Numbered from the stretch's first letter, positions 52,448 through 63,055 are shown. The stretch: DNA of 63,328 nucleotides from Bacteroidaceae bacterium (GCA_017445925.1 JAFSRW010000010.1:1-63328); one strand, 5' to 3'. A program made the numbers and translations. The notes: a model not told the origin generated them from the sequence alone.

Positions 52448-52858
52448 AGTGACTACTTCCCCCCCATACCCCATCCCTCTTCCCCTTACCGGCGAGAGGG
52501 ATGTTTCGTTTTGACGATATGATGTCTGGTGTTTCATTTCAGTAATTATATGAGAGGGCAAGCTGCGAGGACCGTCAAACGCCTAAGGCCTAAAGTCTAT
52601 TTCACATCAGACATCAGCCATCATACATCTTCCATCATACATCTTCCATCTTACATTAACCATCATACTTATACCCCCAAAAAGGCATACATGTCAATAT
52701 GACTATATGAACAAAGAGCAAACTCAGAAGAATTGCCCCTAGAAAAGTGTGAAAATATCATAAATAAACCGGTTTTGTTAACTTCATTTTATAGAAAATA
52801 CCTAAATTTGCAAACCAGACTTAATAATATTGTGTGATTCTTGTTAAATATAATTTAT
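52448..52858. other. spacer after toxin gene with heptamer array
   Basis: CCCTCT...AGAGGG hairpin near 52474-52500 (possible terminator), then the heptamer array at 52605-52667, then A/T-rich sequence with the ATPase promoter box TAAATTTG at 52803-52810. No gene. Confidence 0.6.
52605..52667. repeat. heptamer array ACATCAT/CCATCTT
   Basis: Nine 7-bp units in exact register: ACATCAG twice, CCATCAT, ACATCTT, CCATCAT, ACATCTT, CCATCTT, ACATTAA, CCATCAT. Confidence 0.92.
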
Positions 52859-54118
52859 ATGAGTATCAGTAAAGATGTCATCAAACAATGCCTGATTAGT
52901 AAGCAACGCGAGGTGGATGAGGCGGTGATTGTGAACCGTCACGTAGAATTCGAAGAGAACGGCAACTATGTGATAGTTGGCGTTAGACATGCTGGTAAGT
53001 CGTACCTGCTGTATCAGCGTGTTCATCAACTTCAGGCAGCAGGAATGGGATGGGATGAGATTCTGTTTGTGGATTTTGAGGATGAGCGTCTGGCAGAGTT
53101 TCAGACAGAGGACTTCAATAGTCTGTTGGAGGCCCATCTGGAACTGTACGGTAAGAAACCCGTGGTTTTCCTGGATGAGGTGCAAAATATTCCACATTGG
53201 GATAAATTTGTACGCCGGTTGGCTGATGCAAAATATAGGGTGTATGTGACAGGTAGCAATGCGAAGATGTTGAGTAAGGAGGTAGCAACTACACTGGGCG
53301 GACGGTTCTTTATCCATGATGCGTATCCGTATTCGTTTAAGGAATATCTGGCAGCGCAACAGGTGGAACTGAGGGAGCATTGGGAGTATGACACGATTCA
53401 GCGAAGCGAGGTGAAGCGACATCTGAATGAGTACTTCTATTACGGTGGTCTGCCAGAGATCCTGTCGTTTAAGAACAAGCGGGCTATGCTTTCGAGCCTG
53501 TATCAGAAGATATATTTGGGGGACATCTGTGCTCGAAACAATATTAAGAACGACAGGGTACTGAATATCCTAATCAAGAAGATGGCTGAGAGCGTAAAGC
53601 AACCGCTGTCGTATAACAGGCTGAAGAACGTGATAGTGGCAACGGGGTCGCCCATCAGTGTACCTACAACGATAGACTATGCGGATTACGCCTCTGACAG
53701 TTGGCTGATACTGCCCATGGAGAACGAGGTAGGGAAGCTGACGGAGAAGGAAATGCAGAAGAAATACTACTTCGTTGACAACGGGTTGCTGAACCTGTTT
53801 TTGATGAATTCAGAGACCTCGCTGCTGGAGAATATGGTGGCTGTGGAACTGTGCAGGCGGTTTGGCAAAAAGAATGTTTATTTTCTGAACGCGGAGAAGG
53901 AAATAGACTTTATAGTGGCTGACGAGAAGCTAGCCATTCAGGTATCGTATAGCATCAGGGAGGAGACCACTTACAATAGGGAGGTGCCGCCACTGGTGAA
54001 GTATGCCAAGGCGCACAAGGACTGGAAGTGCCTGCTGATTACTTATGATGAGGAGGGCACGGAGGAAGGAATACCCGTAGTGCCGGTGTGGAAGTGGCTT
54101 ATGGAGGTGTATGTTTGA
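52859..54118 (+). CDS. AAA_14 / DUF4143 ATPase
   Basis: 419 residues from ATG 52859. Walker A VRHAGKSYLL, Walker B VVFLDEVQ, sensor region YVTGSNAKML; C-terminal DUF4143 nuclease-like domain with FGKKNVYFLNAEKEIDFIVADEKLAIQVSY (the ExD...QV pattern of PD-(D/E)xK). Common in archaea and Bacteroidota as accessory genes of unknown role. Codon use is A/G-rich and unlike the neighbours, consistent with transfer. Confidence 0.88.
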   Translation: MSISKDVIKQCLISKQREVDEAVIVNRHVEFEENGNYVIVGVRHAGKSYLLYQRVHQLQAAGMGWDEILFVDFEDERLAEFQTEDFNSLLEAHLELYGKKPVVFLDEVQNIPHWDKFVRRLADAKYRVYVTGSNAKMLSKEVATTLGGRFFIHDAYPYSFKEYLAAQQVELREHWEYDTIQRSEVKRHLNEYFYYGGLPEILSFKNKRAMLSSLYQKIYLGDICARNNIKNDRVLNILIKKMAESVKQPLSYNRLKNVIVATGSPISVPTTIDYADYASDSWLILPMENEVGKLTEKEMQKKYYFVDNGLLNLFLMNSETSLLENMVAVELCRRFGKKNVYFLNAEKEIDFIVADEKLAIQVSYSIREETTYNREVPPLVKYAKAHKDWKCLLITYDEEGTEEGIPVVPVWKWLMEVYV

Positions 54119-54234
54119 GGCTCAAAGTGCCCGTTAAGGTGATTTTACCATGTCATTACTCATCTTTAATAAACTGAATTATGGAAAAGGAAGTTGAACT
54201 TGTGAAACTCAAAACATTAATTTTCCACAGAGAT

Positions 54235-54265
54235 ATTGTTTTTCTAAATAATCTTTGTATTTTTG
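54235..54265 (+). promoter_or_regulatory. promoter of antitoxin-like ORF
   Basis: ATTG (54235-54238), 19 nt, TATTTTTG (54258-54265); ATG at 54289. Confidence 0.65.
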
Positions 54266-54288
54266 CAGCAGGTTACAACTGAAACAAG

Positions 54289-54627
54289 ATGGATCAGCAT
54301 TTGGATATTAAACCATTTCTCATTGAAAAACTCAAGCAGCAACATTGTCTGTGGAGTTATGAGAACTATTCCATACAAGACATCCCCGATGATGTTCTAG
54401 TGGAATTGGTGATGCTGTATCTGGATATTGATGAAATCAATCTTCTATTCCAACTATTCGGCTACAAGAAGATGAAGCGAGCTTGGATAGAGAATGTGGT
54501 TGCACAAGGCGACCGCTACTATAACCTAAACATATTCTTTGCTTGGTATTACTTTCACGCCAAGCGTCCACGTAGCTACGTAAAGGCTATGGCAACACGT
54601 CAACTTAACAAACGATTAGCAGCATGA
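54289..54627 (+). CDS. DUF6922-like antitoxin candidate
   Basis: 112 residues. The layout LVELVMLYLDIDEINLLFQLFGYKKMKRAWIENVV followed by YYNLNIFFAWYYFHAK resembles the small helical proteins that precede AbiEii-type nucleotidyltransferase toxins. The partner gene is missing; only a 34-codon frame remains downstream. Family assignment is tentative. Confidence 0.55.
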   Translation: MDQHLDIKPFLIEKLKQQHCLWSYENYSIQDIPDDVLVELVMLYLDIDEINLLFQLFGYKKMKRAWIENVVAQGDRYYNLNIFFAWYYFHAKRPRSYVKAMATRQLNKRLAA

Positions 54628-54727
54628 ACTCTCGTTTAAAAAAGATGAGGGTTTCTCTCTTTTGCAACCAACTTATGATGTGAGTGCCTCAGGTATCGAA
54701 TCATACATCAAAGGACTACTTATATAA
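54626..54727 (+). pseudogene. possible remnant of partner gene
   Basis: Frame overlapping the antitoxin-like stop: ELSFKKDEGFSLLQPTYDV...YIKGLLI then stop, no start codon. It reads like real coding sequence but is far too short for a toxin. Low certainty. Confidence 0.35.
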
Positions 54728-54756
54728 TATCAAGCAAAAAGGACTACGTCTGATTC

Positions 54757-57700
54757 TTATTCCGTCTTCCCCCACAGCAATGTGCCGTCTGTAGCCTGCC
54801 CTTCTGCCTCTACGCTCAGACGAGTGGTTCGGCTGTTATTATAGAAGGTAATGGTAGCCTCTCCCTTACCATCCAATTTCAGGTCAGGATTCCAATAAAG
54901 AGTCCTACGATAGTCCTTCTGACCTTCGGGAGGAACTTGTTTACTGTAGTCGGGCGAGTAGAATTCGGCAGGATAGGCAAAGCCATCCAAAATATAGCGG
55001 CGGTCTCTGTATGTCAATTGTCGAGACCCATCAGGGAAAGGATACATCACGAGTGTTGACTTAGGCTCATTCGCACCATAATACAGTTTGCTGCCCTCCA
55101 TTCGCGGACTATAGTCGGAATAAAACACATACATATCCCATACTCCATTACCTCTATATTCCATAGATTCACCAGGTGACAATTCAAAACGGGGGGAGCC
55201 GTAAGCCCCTATGCCCGTTGGACCAGAATTGGAATAAGTGAGTGAAAACGAACCGGATATAAGGTATTTCCTTGCATAAATGGAATCCTTGGGAATTTCC
55301 TTGTCCATCAGAGACCTACGTGTAAGTCCATAGCCATAACGAGTATCAAACGTAGGCTCATTGCCTAATATACTGGGAGCCCCGACACCATAGTCACCCA
55401 CCATTATTTGTGTGAAGTTCAAGCCATAGTCTTGTTCCATATTCTGGGCTTCGTAAGCATCCATAGAGAGAATGGGCCATGTGTCATCAAACCTGCGCAG
55501 GCCGGTACGACGGGCCCTTACATTCACCTCATGCATGAGGGTTACGTCGTTTTCTTTGAACCATTTGCCATTTGCCGTTTTCTCCTGAAAAGATGCCGAA
55601 GCAAGATGGTTCTGATAGTAGTTGTAGGGTTTTACGAATCTGGGGTATGGCCAGATGATACGGGCCAGATAAACAGCAGGCTCTACATAGGTTTTCAGTC
55701 TTATCTTCCTTTTTGCAGGCATATACATATAATCTGCATCTTCATCATCGGGTTCTGCCTGAATCCAAGTATATGAATGTTTTTTATTTTGCCATTTTGT
55801 TGTGTCTGCTACACTAAGAAAGAACACAGATTTGCCATAGAATGAGGGTAATTGTATACGGAAGTTTCTCTGCCAGGTATTGCTCTCACCGAAAATGGTC
55901 TCATTTTCATCAACTATCATCATTTCTGCATGAACTTTCAACTCATTTTTGCGGCTTTGTTCCTTCTTATTAACTGCCCTCCTATAATCGTTAAAATCAC
56001 GAAATGAGTTCTTGACCAAATTTATTGTGGGTGGAATAATGGACTTGGGCTCATTAGAATTCTGCTCATTAAGGCCATTCCCCAATTGCTTTGAGGATTC
56101 TTCTACTCTTTCCTGCCTATTCTCTTCTTCGTCCTTAGCCAAATCACTTTCAAGAACATTCCTGTATGTGCTGCCTATCAAGATGGGGGTTCTTTCTGCA
56201 GGCTGAGTCAAATCCCACAGACCTCGAACTGCCATATTTCGCCAGTCGAATCTTCGCCAGCCTTGGGTCATCATAAGCAGGTCCAATGCTGCACGATGTA
56301 ACGAGTCGTCAGATTCGAAGTACCATCCTGGCTGGGGCACAAAACCACGTATCTCACTCGAAAGCAACATCTCGGTCAGGATATTGCTGTCATCATGGAG
56401 ATAGTCACGCCGGCTTTCATCCCTTACGGTCAGAGAGAGATTGTTTTTCCCCTCAATAGTCTTCAGTCTTATGCTGACTGGTTCATAAGGCTGGTATTCA
56501 TCCTTTACCCCTTCTATTTGTAGAGTAGATTTCATTTCCTGTTTCCCTTTCGAGAAGAACAGACGGTCAGCATAAATATGGCCTTGGGTGTCAAACACAG
56601 TCATCTGATAAACGCCCGGTTCAAAAAGGAGTGAATCAGGGAAGGTGCATATACTGTTATAATCCTGAATGTCTATAACCCGTCCTTCGTGCATAAGACT
56701 AATGGCCAGGCTGTCGGCACATAAATCTTCTGTTTTGCTCAAATGGGTAATCCATCCGTTGCCAGTTTGTTCCGCTCTGAGTGAAACTCCAGTCTGCTCT
56801 GCCTTGGGCAGCTTGACCTTTGCAGTCTTTCCGCCAGAAGTAACGAAGCGGACTTCCCTTTCAATTCCCTTTTCTGGAGTATACAAGAAATAGCCTCTGC
56901 CCCTGTTCAGGACTTTTGCGGAATCATTTGCATAATAGAGGTATCCCTCTGCCCATTCTCCGTCATCCCAAACTGACTCGAAGGCTATTCGGCAAGGCTG
57001 TCCTTCTATTGGATTTCCACCTTCTGGGTAAAGCGTAACTTTCAGTTCGCGTTTGCTTGGGTCGGAATTGTATAATCTCCGCGTAGCCCTCAGCGTCATA
57101 TTGCGATTATAATCTCCAGCAACATCAGGCTTATCATATACGGGGAACACGCGGCTATACAGTTTCTCGTAATCCCTATAGTACTCTTTTTCCTGTTGCT
57201 TAGATCTAAAACCCAAACCGATTTTATCCAGATGCTTATGCTCATACAGTCCCCAGTTCAATTGCCAACGGGTATATGCCCTGAGTTCATAGAAGCCTGC
57301 ATATTGAATTAGGTTGTTCAAGGCAAAAAATCCCTGCCCGTGCCCATCACGCATCTGAATAAGTTTGCGTTCTATCATATAACCTTCCTGACCGTAGAGT
57401 TCAACATACAGAACGCCGCTCACACTTGAAGGCTTGCCTGTATCGGTCCGACGTGTATAGGCTGAGAACCAGATGGTATCGCCAAGCTGGTAGCTGGTGT
57501 TGTCCATATGGATATATACCTTCTCCTGTGGAATGGTACTCCCGAAGGCTACAAGACGTTTCAGCATGGGACCGAAGGCTTCCGGATAATAGAGTTCCTT
57601 CTTCACCTTGGAAACATTTTCATCTGACTGCTTGGTACCCTTTACATCCCCAAAAACAACCCGTTCCTCATCTTCCGTTCGTTTCACAATATCGTATTTC

Positions 57701-58785
57701 TCCCAAAGGTTTGCGTCATATCCGGCATCTTTCAGGGCAGACACCATATTCTTTTCGCTTGGCTCCATCTTATCCGCAATCTCCTCATCCGGTCCGATGG
57801 CAAACATCAATGCGCGATAGCGTGATATTTCTGTTCCACCATGAATGGCCAGATGCGACACTGATGCTGCTCCTTGGCTATAGTCATATTCCAGATGGAA
57901 TTTTATGGTAGTTTCATAAGGCACAAACATGGTATAGCTTACGTGGAAATTATTGCAGGAGCCGTCAAAGCGAAGCAGCCTGCAAGTTTCTGCATCTATG
58001 TATGCTGTACCTGTAATGTTTCGCTTGTATTCTATTTCTCTCGGTATTTTTTTCTTCAGCATAAAATCTATTCTGTAGAGGTTTTTCCCATCTTCGCCTT
58101 GTATTTGTTGTATGCGTGTGTCGTAATACTTGTGCAAAGTAGAATAACTCGAAAATGGTTTCAAAACATTATTCCAGAATTGGCTGCCGTAAGTTTTGGG
58201 CGCAACCTCCAAGAGTTTGTGTATGTTTGAAGAATTAAAGTTCATGGTACTGCCGTTCTCAACCGTATCACGACCTTGCAGACCGCTTATCATCATAGCA
58301 GAATGAATGTTCACTACAGAATGTGCCATCATGAATGCATCTGCTATATAGGTTCCTTCTTCCGTTTCTGTCATGGTGCGGAAGAAGTACTTCCTTGCCA
58401 TCTTGCCCTGTTTCTTGTAATCCTGTTTCAGATTAGCAATTACCTGCTTCAGCATGTCTTTATTGCGTAAAGCTTGTATGGTAATTTCTCCCAGAGTAGT
58501 TGTGTAAGGCTTAAGTTTAATAACGGAAGGTAATTCATTTGCCTTGTATGTTACCTTTTCATAACCAATACAACTGAACTTCAGCATATCATTAGCATCT
58601 GCAGTCAGTTTGAATTCTCCGTCATCATTGCTCAACGTTCCTTTCCCTTCCCCCACATAGATACTTACGTATGGTAAAGTCTCACCCGTCTTGGCATCAA
58701 CCACACGGCCCTGCAGCTCCACTTCCTGTGCCCAAGCGGATACAGAAACCATTAGAACGGAGAAGAATAGTAGTACACCACGCAT
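54757..58785 (-). CDS. large MG2-like surface protein, copy 1
   Basis: 1342 residues. Signal peptide (MRGVLLFFSVLMVSVSAWAQ); carboxypeptidase-regulatory domain at about 22-105 (GRVVDAKTGETLPYVSIYV, GTLSNDDGEF); an alpha-2-macroglobulin MG2-like domain at about 425-530 (VYIHMDNTSYQLGDTIWFSAYT); further beta domains; a plug-like segment about 1110-1180 (NFTQIMVGDYGVGAPS...TRYGYG); C-terminal strand domain ending ATITFYNNSRTTRLSVEAEGQATDG. Role unknown; the layout resembles outer-membrane partners of TonB receptors. Near-identical at both ends to copy 2. Confidence 0.8.
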   Translation of the reverse strand: MRGVLLFFSVLMVSVSAWAQEVELQGRVVDAKTGETLPYVSIYVGEGKGTLSNDDGEFKLTADANDMLKFSCIGYEKVTYKANELPSVIKLKPYTTTLGEITIQALRNKDMLKQVIANLKQDYKKQGKMARKYFFRTMTETEEGTYIADAFMMAHSVVNIHSAMMISGLQGRDTVENGSTMNFNSSNIHKLLEVAPKTYGSQFWNNVLKPFSSYSTLHKYYDTRIQQIQGEDGKNLYRIDFMLKKKIPREIEYKRNITGTAYIDAETCRLLRFDGSCNNFHVSYTMFVPYETTIKFHLEYDYSQGAASVSHLAIHGGTEISRYRALMFAIGPDEEIADKMEPSEKNMVSALKDAGYDANLWEKYDIVKRTEDEERVVFGDVKGTKQSDENVSKVKKELYYPEAFGPMLKRLVAFGSTIPQEKVYIHMDNTSYQLGDTIWFSAYTRRTDTGKPSSVSGVLYVELYGQEGYMIERKLIQMRDGHGQGFFALNNLIQYAGFYELRAYTRWQLNWGLYEHKHLDKIGLGFRSKQQEKEYYRDYEKLYSRVFPVYDKPDVAGDYNRNMTLRATRRLYNSDPSKRELKVTLYPEGGNPIEGQPCRIAFESVWDDGEWAEGYLYYANDSAKVLNRGRGYFLYTPEKGIEREVRFVTSGGKTAKVKLPKAEQTGVSLRAEQTGNGWITHLSKTEDLCADSLAISLMHEGRVIDIQDYNSICTFPDSLLFEPGVYQMTVFDTQGHIYADRLFFSKGKQEMKSTLQIEGVKDEYQPYEPVSIRLKTIEGKNNLSLTVRDESRRDYLHDDSNILTEMLLSSEIRGFVPQPGWYFESDDSLHRAALDLLMMTQGWRRFDWRNMAVRGLWDLTQPAERTPILIGSTYRNVLESDLAKDEEENRQERVEESSKQLGNGLNEQNSNEPKSIIPPTINLVKNSFRDFNDYRRAVNKKEQSRKNELKVHAEMMIVDENETIFGESNTWQRNFRIQLPSFYGKSVFFLSVADTTKWQNKKHSYTWIQAEPDDEDADYMYMPAKRKIRLKTYVEPAVYLARIIWPYPRFVKPYNYYQNHLASASFQEKTANGKWFKENDVTLMHEVNVRARRTGLRRFDDTWPILSMDAYEAQNMEQDYGLNFTQIMVGDYGVGAPSILGNEPTFDTRYGYGLTRRSLMDKEIPKDSIYARKYLISGSFSLTYSNSGPTGIGAYGSPRFELSPGESMEYRGNGVWDMYVFYSDYSPRMEGSKLYYGANEPKSTLVMYPFPDGSRQLTYRDRRYILDGFAYPAEFYSPDYSKQVPPEGQKDYRRTLYWNPDLKLDGKGEATITFYNNSRTTRLSVEAEGQATDGTLLWGKTE

Positions 58786-58805
58786 ATTTTATACCATTTC
58801 CGCCG

Positions 58806-58813
58806 TAAATTTA
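58806..58813 (-). promoter_or_regulatory. -7 box variant TAAATTTA of copy 1
   Basis: Same position as the TAAATTTG of copy 2 within a shared upstream block, differing in the last base, so copy 1 may be expressed less. Confidence 0.45.
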
Positions 58814-58856
58814 CAACTTTTATTTGATAATCTTATTCTCAGGAGCCTCAAAACAT

Positions 58857-59600
58857 TTAGTTCGTGTAATACGCTATTTCATCATGATATACCCGAACCC
58901 TGTCACAGCAAATAACGGTTTTTGGAAGGATCACGACTTTAAGATTAGAACAACCGTAGAACATATCATAACAGAACTGACCTTTACGAATATATGAACT
59001 CCACACCCACTGTCCATTATCATTTTTAAGGTGGTGTCCTTTGATCTGTCGCATACTCTTAAATTGAAAACCCTTTTTCTCCTTGCTTGTCATTCTATAC
59101 GACTTAGAGACTCCAAGTTCTGCAGTATCATCTAAATTTAACAACGCAAAATTATCTCTGTATCCCGATGACTCCATAACATAAGGAGTCCCTGAAACAA
59201 TAGGGCTGCCATACATACCGTCTCTTACTGATGGTTTTGAAAAATTTTCCTGAGGACTCGGATATACCATTTGCTGATATAAACACAAGTGTGCCTTTTC
59301 TGCATCAACAGAAAGATAGGGTTTCTTGTCCGACTTAAAACGTGCACCAGACAGGTCAAGATATGCCAGACGCCCAACTCTATCTCCTTCATGCTCCTTA
59401 TATCCAGCCATTCGTCTCAGGGTTTTGAGGTCAGCAGAGTTAAGCTCGCCATTCACCACAAGCACACTACATGTATCTATCTGGGCCTGAGTTAAAACTT
59501 GGCTCAAATTGCCAGCCTGTGGGTTATGTATCGTAGTTCTTGCCTCTGTTAGTAATATTGTACAGAAGGCAAACACCCCCAAAACAGCAAACTTCTTCAT
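58857..59600 (-). CDS. short BspA-like LRR protein
   Basis: 247 residues with signal peptide (FAFCTILLTEAR). The N-terminal part (LTQAQIDTCSVLVVNGELNSADLKTLRRMAG, then LAYLDLSGARF) is the usual start of Prevotella BspA-type proteins; one LRR_5 unit remains (MFYGCSNLKVVILPKTV). Much shorter than typical multi-LRR members and lacking the C-terminal secretion tail, so probably 3-prime truncated. Lies between the two MG2-like copies. Confidence 0.75.
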   Translation of the reverse strand: MKKFAVLGVFAFCTILLTEARTTIHNPQAGNLSQVLTQAQIDTCSVLVVNGELNSADLKTLRRMAGYKEHEGDRVGRLAYLDLSGARFKSDKKPYLSVDAEKAHLCLYQQMVYPSPQENFSKPSVRDGMYGSPIVSGTPYVMESSGYRDNFALLNLDDTAELGVSKSYRMTSKEKKGFQFKSMRQIKGHHLKNDNGQWVWSSYIRKGQFCYDMFYGCSNLKVVILPKTVICCDRVRVYHDEIAYYTN

Positions 59601-59789
59601 ATCCGATTAGTTTAAGATTTTACTAAATGACTTAATCACATACACCTTTTATATCTATAACGCACAAGCCGCTGATTTGTAACAACAATGGGCATTTTTA
59701 ACATTTCTTTTAAAAACTCAGCTCTCAGTCACTCATCACTACAATCCACAAACGATATTACATAGCCTATTGGCATGGTTAAATGATTC

Positions 59790-62700
59790 TTATTCCGTCT
59801 TCCCCCACAGCAATGTGCCGTCTGTAGCCTGCCCTTCTGCCTCTACGCTCAGGTGAGTGGTTCGGCTGTTATTATAAAAGGTAATGGTAGCCTCTCCTTT
59901 ACCATCCAATTTCAGGTCAGGATTCCAATAAAGAGTCCTACGATAGTCCTTCTGACCTTCGGGCAATTTCTGTTTACTATAGTCGGGTGAGTAGAACTGG
60001 GCAGGTTCAGCGAATCCCTGCAGTATGGTACGTCGATCATCAGATGTCTGGGTACTGCCTGAATTATAAGTGCGGAGAAAACTGAATGCATTGTTGTCAA
60101 TTGAGAGAACAGCATGGGGCAGATGGCTCTGGTAGAATGTATAATCGGTTACAAATTGGGGATATGGGTGGTCGATAAAAACCTCCCAATCACTCTTCTC
60201 GTCCCATTTGAAGGATACCAACTGATAGGGGTCGAGGTTGGATGCTCCAAGATGGAGTACACAACTGCCATAGAATTTGGGAATCGTCAATTTGAAGTGT
60301 CCTCCGTCGTATGTTTGCATATGAGGAAGTTTCTGCCGGCCTGAGGTGTCCTCTAACATTGCATAGATGTAAGATTCCTTATACATATCTGCATGATAGC
60401 CCTGCATCTTTTTGCTCTCGAACCGATTTGGCTTGAAAGCCTTTCCACCTGTACGAACGGCATGTCCCATCAGCATCATTTGCTCTTCACGAGGCTGTGT
60501 TATATGCAAAGAATCACCATTGGCCAGACCAGCCCAGCTAAAGCGTCGCCATCCCTGCGTCATCATCAATAGGTCCAGGGCTCGCTGATGGGTTTCATCA
60601 TCGCTCTGGAAATACCATCCGGCATTAGGGACGAAGCCCTTGATTTCGCTTGCCAAAAGCATCTCCGTAAAGATATTGCTGTCGTCATAGGTTGACGGAC
60701 AGTTTTCTGCATCGTGAAAGGAAACTGAGATGTGGCATTTATCGCGAATATCGGCATTATTCATCTGGATGGTTACCTTAACTTGCTGGAATGGTTCGTA
60801 TGTTTGTTGTAGACCTCTGAATGTCAGTTTTTCGCTATCTTCTGTTCCTCGGACAAAGAAGAGACGGTCGGCATAGACGTGCCCCTCATCATCGAACACT
60901 GTTGCCTGGTAAACTCCACTCTCGGCTGTAGTATGCTTGTATTGATATTTGAAGAAGTTGGCCTCGGCCATATAGTCCTCAAAGGGTATAAATTCCTTGA
61001 GGATTCCGTTATGCTGAATACTCAAAGCCATACGTCCGGGCTCAATATCCCGCGATATCCGGGAGTGTATACTGTAGGTCGTACCGTTTGATGACACTTG
61101 CAGGTTTGCCCCTTTGTGCTGGGCCTGCGGCAAGGTCGTACTGATGGATGGGTTCCCGCCAGCGGGACAGAATGTGGCATTGTAATCTTTCCCCTCTGTG
61201 GGTGTTATTACAAATGCTCCTCGGCCTTGATGCTCAGTGGGGATGCTGTCTCCCCCCACAATAAGAACTCCATCAGCAGCCTCTCCGTCATCCCATTTTG
61301 CCTCAAATGCCACACGATTGGGTACGCCCAAGAGTAGGAGACCTCCTTCTGGGTAACAGGTTAGGATTAGCGAGCGATTGGCTTTCATGTGTGATGGAAG
61401 GGAGGGTTCATGATGCTGAGCGGTTGAGAGCTCATAGAGGGGAAAGACGCGACTGTAGAGCTTGTCAGGCCAGTTCAGCTGCCAGCGTGTGTAGGCCCTG
61501 AGTTCACAGAATCCGCTGCAAATTTTATCCCCAGACAGGGCAAAGAATCCTTGGCCGAAGCCATCCGTCATCTCTAACATTTTGCGCTCCACCAACGAAC
61601 CGTCCTGATTCAGCAGTTCTGCATATAGCACGCCACTGATATCGGATGGCTTTCGGTTGTTGGTGTTTTGGGTGTAGGCAGAAAACCAGAGAGTATCACC
61701 TATCTGGTAACTTGTATTATCCATATGCACAAACACCTTCTCTTGTCCTTGCGTCCATTCCGCCCGTTTCAGGTTCTCATAGATGGCTTTGAGTCCTGGG
61801 TTCTTGATATCAACGGGGATGTCGTGGTAATCGCCACCCACGACAAGCTGCTCTTGCCTGGTACGTTGCACAACATACGAGTTGGCCCACATCAGCGAGT
61901 CGAATCCTGCATCCCGAATTGTCGAAATCATATTCTCTTCTATTCGATTTCCCTTTTTGCCTACCAATACTTTGTCGTCAATCCGGAACATAAGGCCACG
62001 GGCACGGATATTGACGCCCTTCGTCTCGAAACTGATATTAGAGACTTCCGCCATTCCTTCGCGATTATAGCGGTAGTCAATGGTGAAGTGGGTATTAACG
62101 TGAGTGGTCTGTCCGGTGCTCTTCTCCTTGTACATCATCAGCATAATTGGAACCGTACCCGTAAAACGTAGCAAACGATGATTGCGGCCATCAATATAGG
62201 CCGTTCCCTCCATCATCCTTCCGGCTTCAGTACGCACGTCGGGGAGCATCCTCACAACGTAGACGAGTTCCCCTCTATCATCCTTCTGGGTAAAGTATCT
62301 ACATTGGTAGAGCTTCTTGTAATTCTTGTAATTAAACGGCAAGACAAGCAGTTCGTTCCAGAAAGCGTTGTACTTCATCATAGGTCCCACCTCCAGCAAG
62401 TGGTGCATATTCATACTGGTCAGCGAGGGATGTTGCGTGGTCTTGTCCATACGGATCTGCCGCCCGTTCAACACCTCTATGTCCCGAATGTGAACCATTG
62501 ACTTGGCATCTACAAAGGCCTCTATCATTTCCACCCCTTCTCCAAGCTCTTCTATGATACGGCAGAAATAATGGCCGCGCCTTGCTCCACCATCCCTCAG
62601 ACTTCTCTTCAGCTGTCTTTGTGCCCTATCCATTATTGCAGATACTGAGAGCACAGTCAGTTCGTTCATTTGCTTGACAGATGGCACCATCCTGATTATC

Positions 62701-62960
62701 TTAGGTAATTGTGATGCCAGGGTACGTTGTGTCTGGTATCCCACGCAACTGAACCTAATCGAATCATTCGCATCTGCAGCTATTGTAAAGTCTCCATCAG
62801 AATTACTCAGCGTACCCCTGCCATTCCCCACGTAGATGCTCACGTATGGCAATGCCTCACCCGTCTCAGCATCTACCACACGACCCTGAACTATTTCTTC
62901 CTGTGCCCAAGCGGATACAGAAACCATTAGAACGGAGAAGAATAGTAGTACACCACGCAT
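59790..62960 (-). CDS. large MG2-like surface protein, copy 2
   Basis: 1056 residues. Same signal peptide and same order as copy 1: regulatory domain (GRVVDAETGEALPYVSIYV), MG2-like domain (VFVHMDNTSYQIGDTLWFSAYT, about 410-515) and the near-identical last about 70 residues. It lacks about 250 residues, mostly the plug-like segment before the final domain. The middle is clearly diverged while the ends are almost unchanged. Confidence 0.8.
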   Translation of the reverse strand: MRGVLLFFSVLMVSVSAWAQEEIVQGRVVDAETGEALPYVSIYVGNGRGTLSNSDGDFTIAADANDSIRFSCVGYQTQRTLASQLPKIIRMVPSVKQMNELTVLSVSAIMDRAQRQLKRSLRDGGARRGHYFCRIIEELGEGVEMIEAFVDAKSMVHIRDIEVLNGRQIRMDKTTQHPSLTSMNMHHLLEVGPMMKYNAFWNELLVLPFNYKNYKKLYQCRYFTQKDDRGELVYVVRMLPDVRTEAGRMMEGTAYIDGRNHRLLRFTGTVPIMLMMYKEKSTGQTTHVNTHFTIDYRYNREGMAEVSNISFETKGVNIRARGLMFRIDDKVLVGKKGNRIEENMISTIRDAGFDSLMWANSYVVQRTRQEQLVVGGDYHDIPVDIKNPGLKAIYENLKRAEWTQGQEKVFVHMDNTSYQIGDTLWFSAYTQNTNNRKPSDISGVLYAELLNQDGSLVERKMLEMTDGFGQGFFALSGDKICSGFCELRAYTRWQLNWPDKLYSRVFPLYELSTAQHHEPSLPSHMKANRSLILTCYPEGGLLLLGVPNRVAFEAKWDDGEAADGVLIVGGDSIPTEHQGRGAFVITPTEGKDYNATFCPAGGNPSISTTLPQAQHKGANLQVSSNGTTYSIHSRISRDIEPGRMALSIQHNGILKEFIPFEDYMAEANFFKYQYKHTTAESGVYQATVFDDEGHVYADRLFFVRGTEDSEKLTFRGLQQTYEPFQQVKVTIQMNNADIRDKCHISVSFHDAENCPSTYDDSNIFTEMLLASEIKGFVPNAGWYFQSDDETHQRALDLLMMTQGWRRFSWAGLANGDSLHITQPREEQMMLMGHAVRTGGKAFKPNRFESKKMQGYHADMYKESYIYAMLEDTSGRQKLPHMQTYDGGHFKLTIPKFYGSCVLHLGASNLDPYQLVSFKWDEKSDWEVFIDHPYPQFVTDYTFYQSHLPHAVLSIDNNAFSFLRTYNSGSTQTSDDRRTILQGFAEPAQFYSPDYSKQKLPEGQKDYRRTLYWNPDLKLDGKGEATITFYNNSRTTHLSVEAEGQATDGTLLWGKTE

Positions 62961-62980
62961 ATTTTATACTATTTCCGCCG

Positions 62981-62988
62981 CAAATTTA
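62981..62988 (-). promoter_or_regulatory. -7 box TAAATTTG of copy 2
   Basis: Minus-strand box 20 nt before the ATG, in the block shared with copy 1 (62961-63022 against 58786-58847). Confidence 0.6.
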
Positions 62989-63055
62989 CAACTTTTATTT
63001 GATAATCTTATTCTCAGGAGCCCAAGAACTTTGACCTTTGGCTGTTGGCTTCTCT

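Noticed and set aside
54181-54282. 33-codon frame upstream of the antitoxin-like ORF
   Set aside because: Overlaps the promoter and has no recognisable features.
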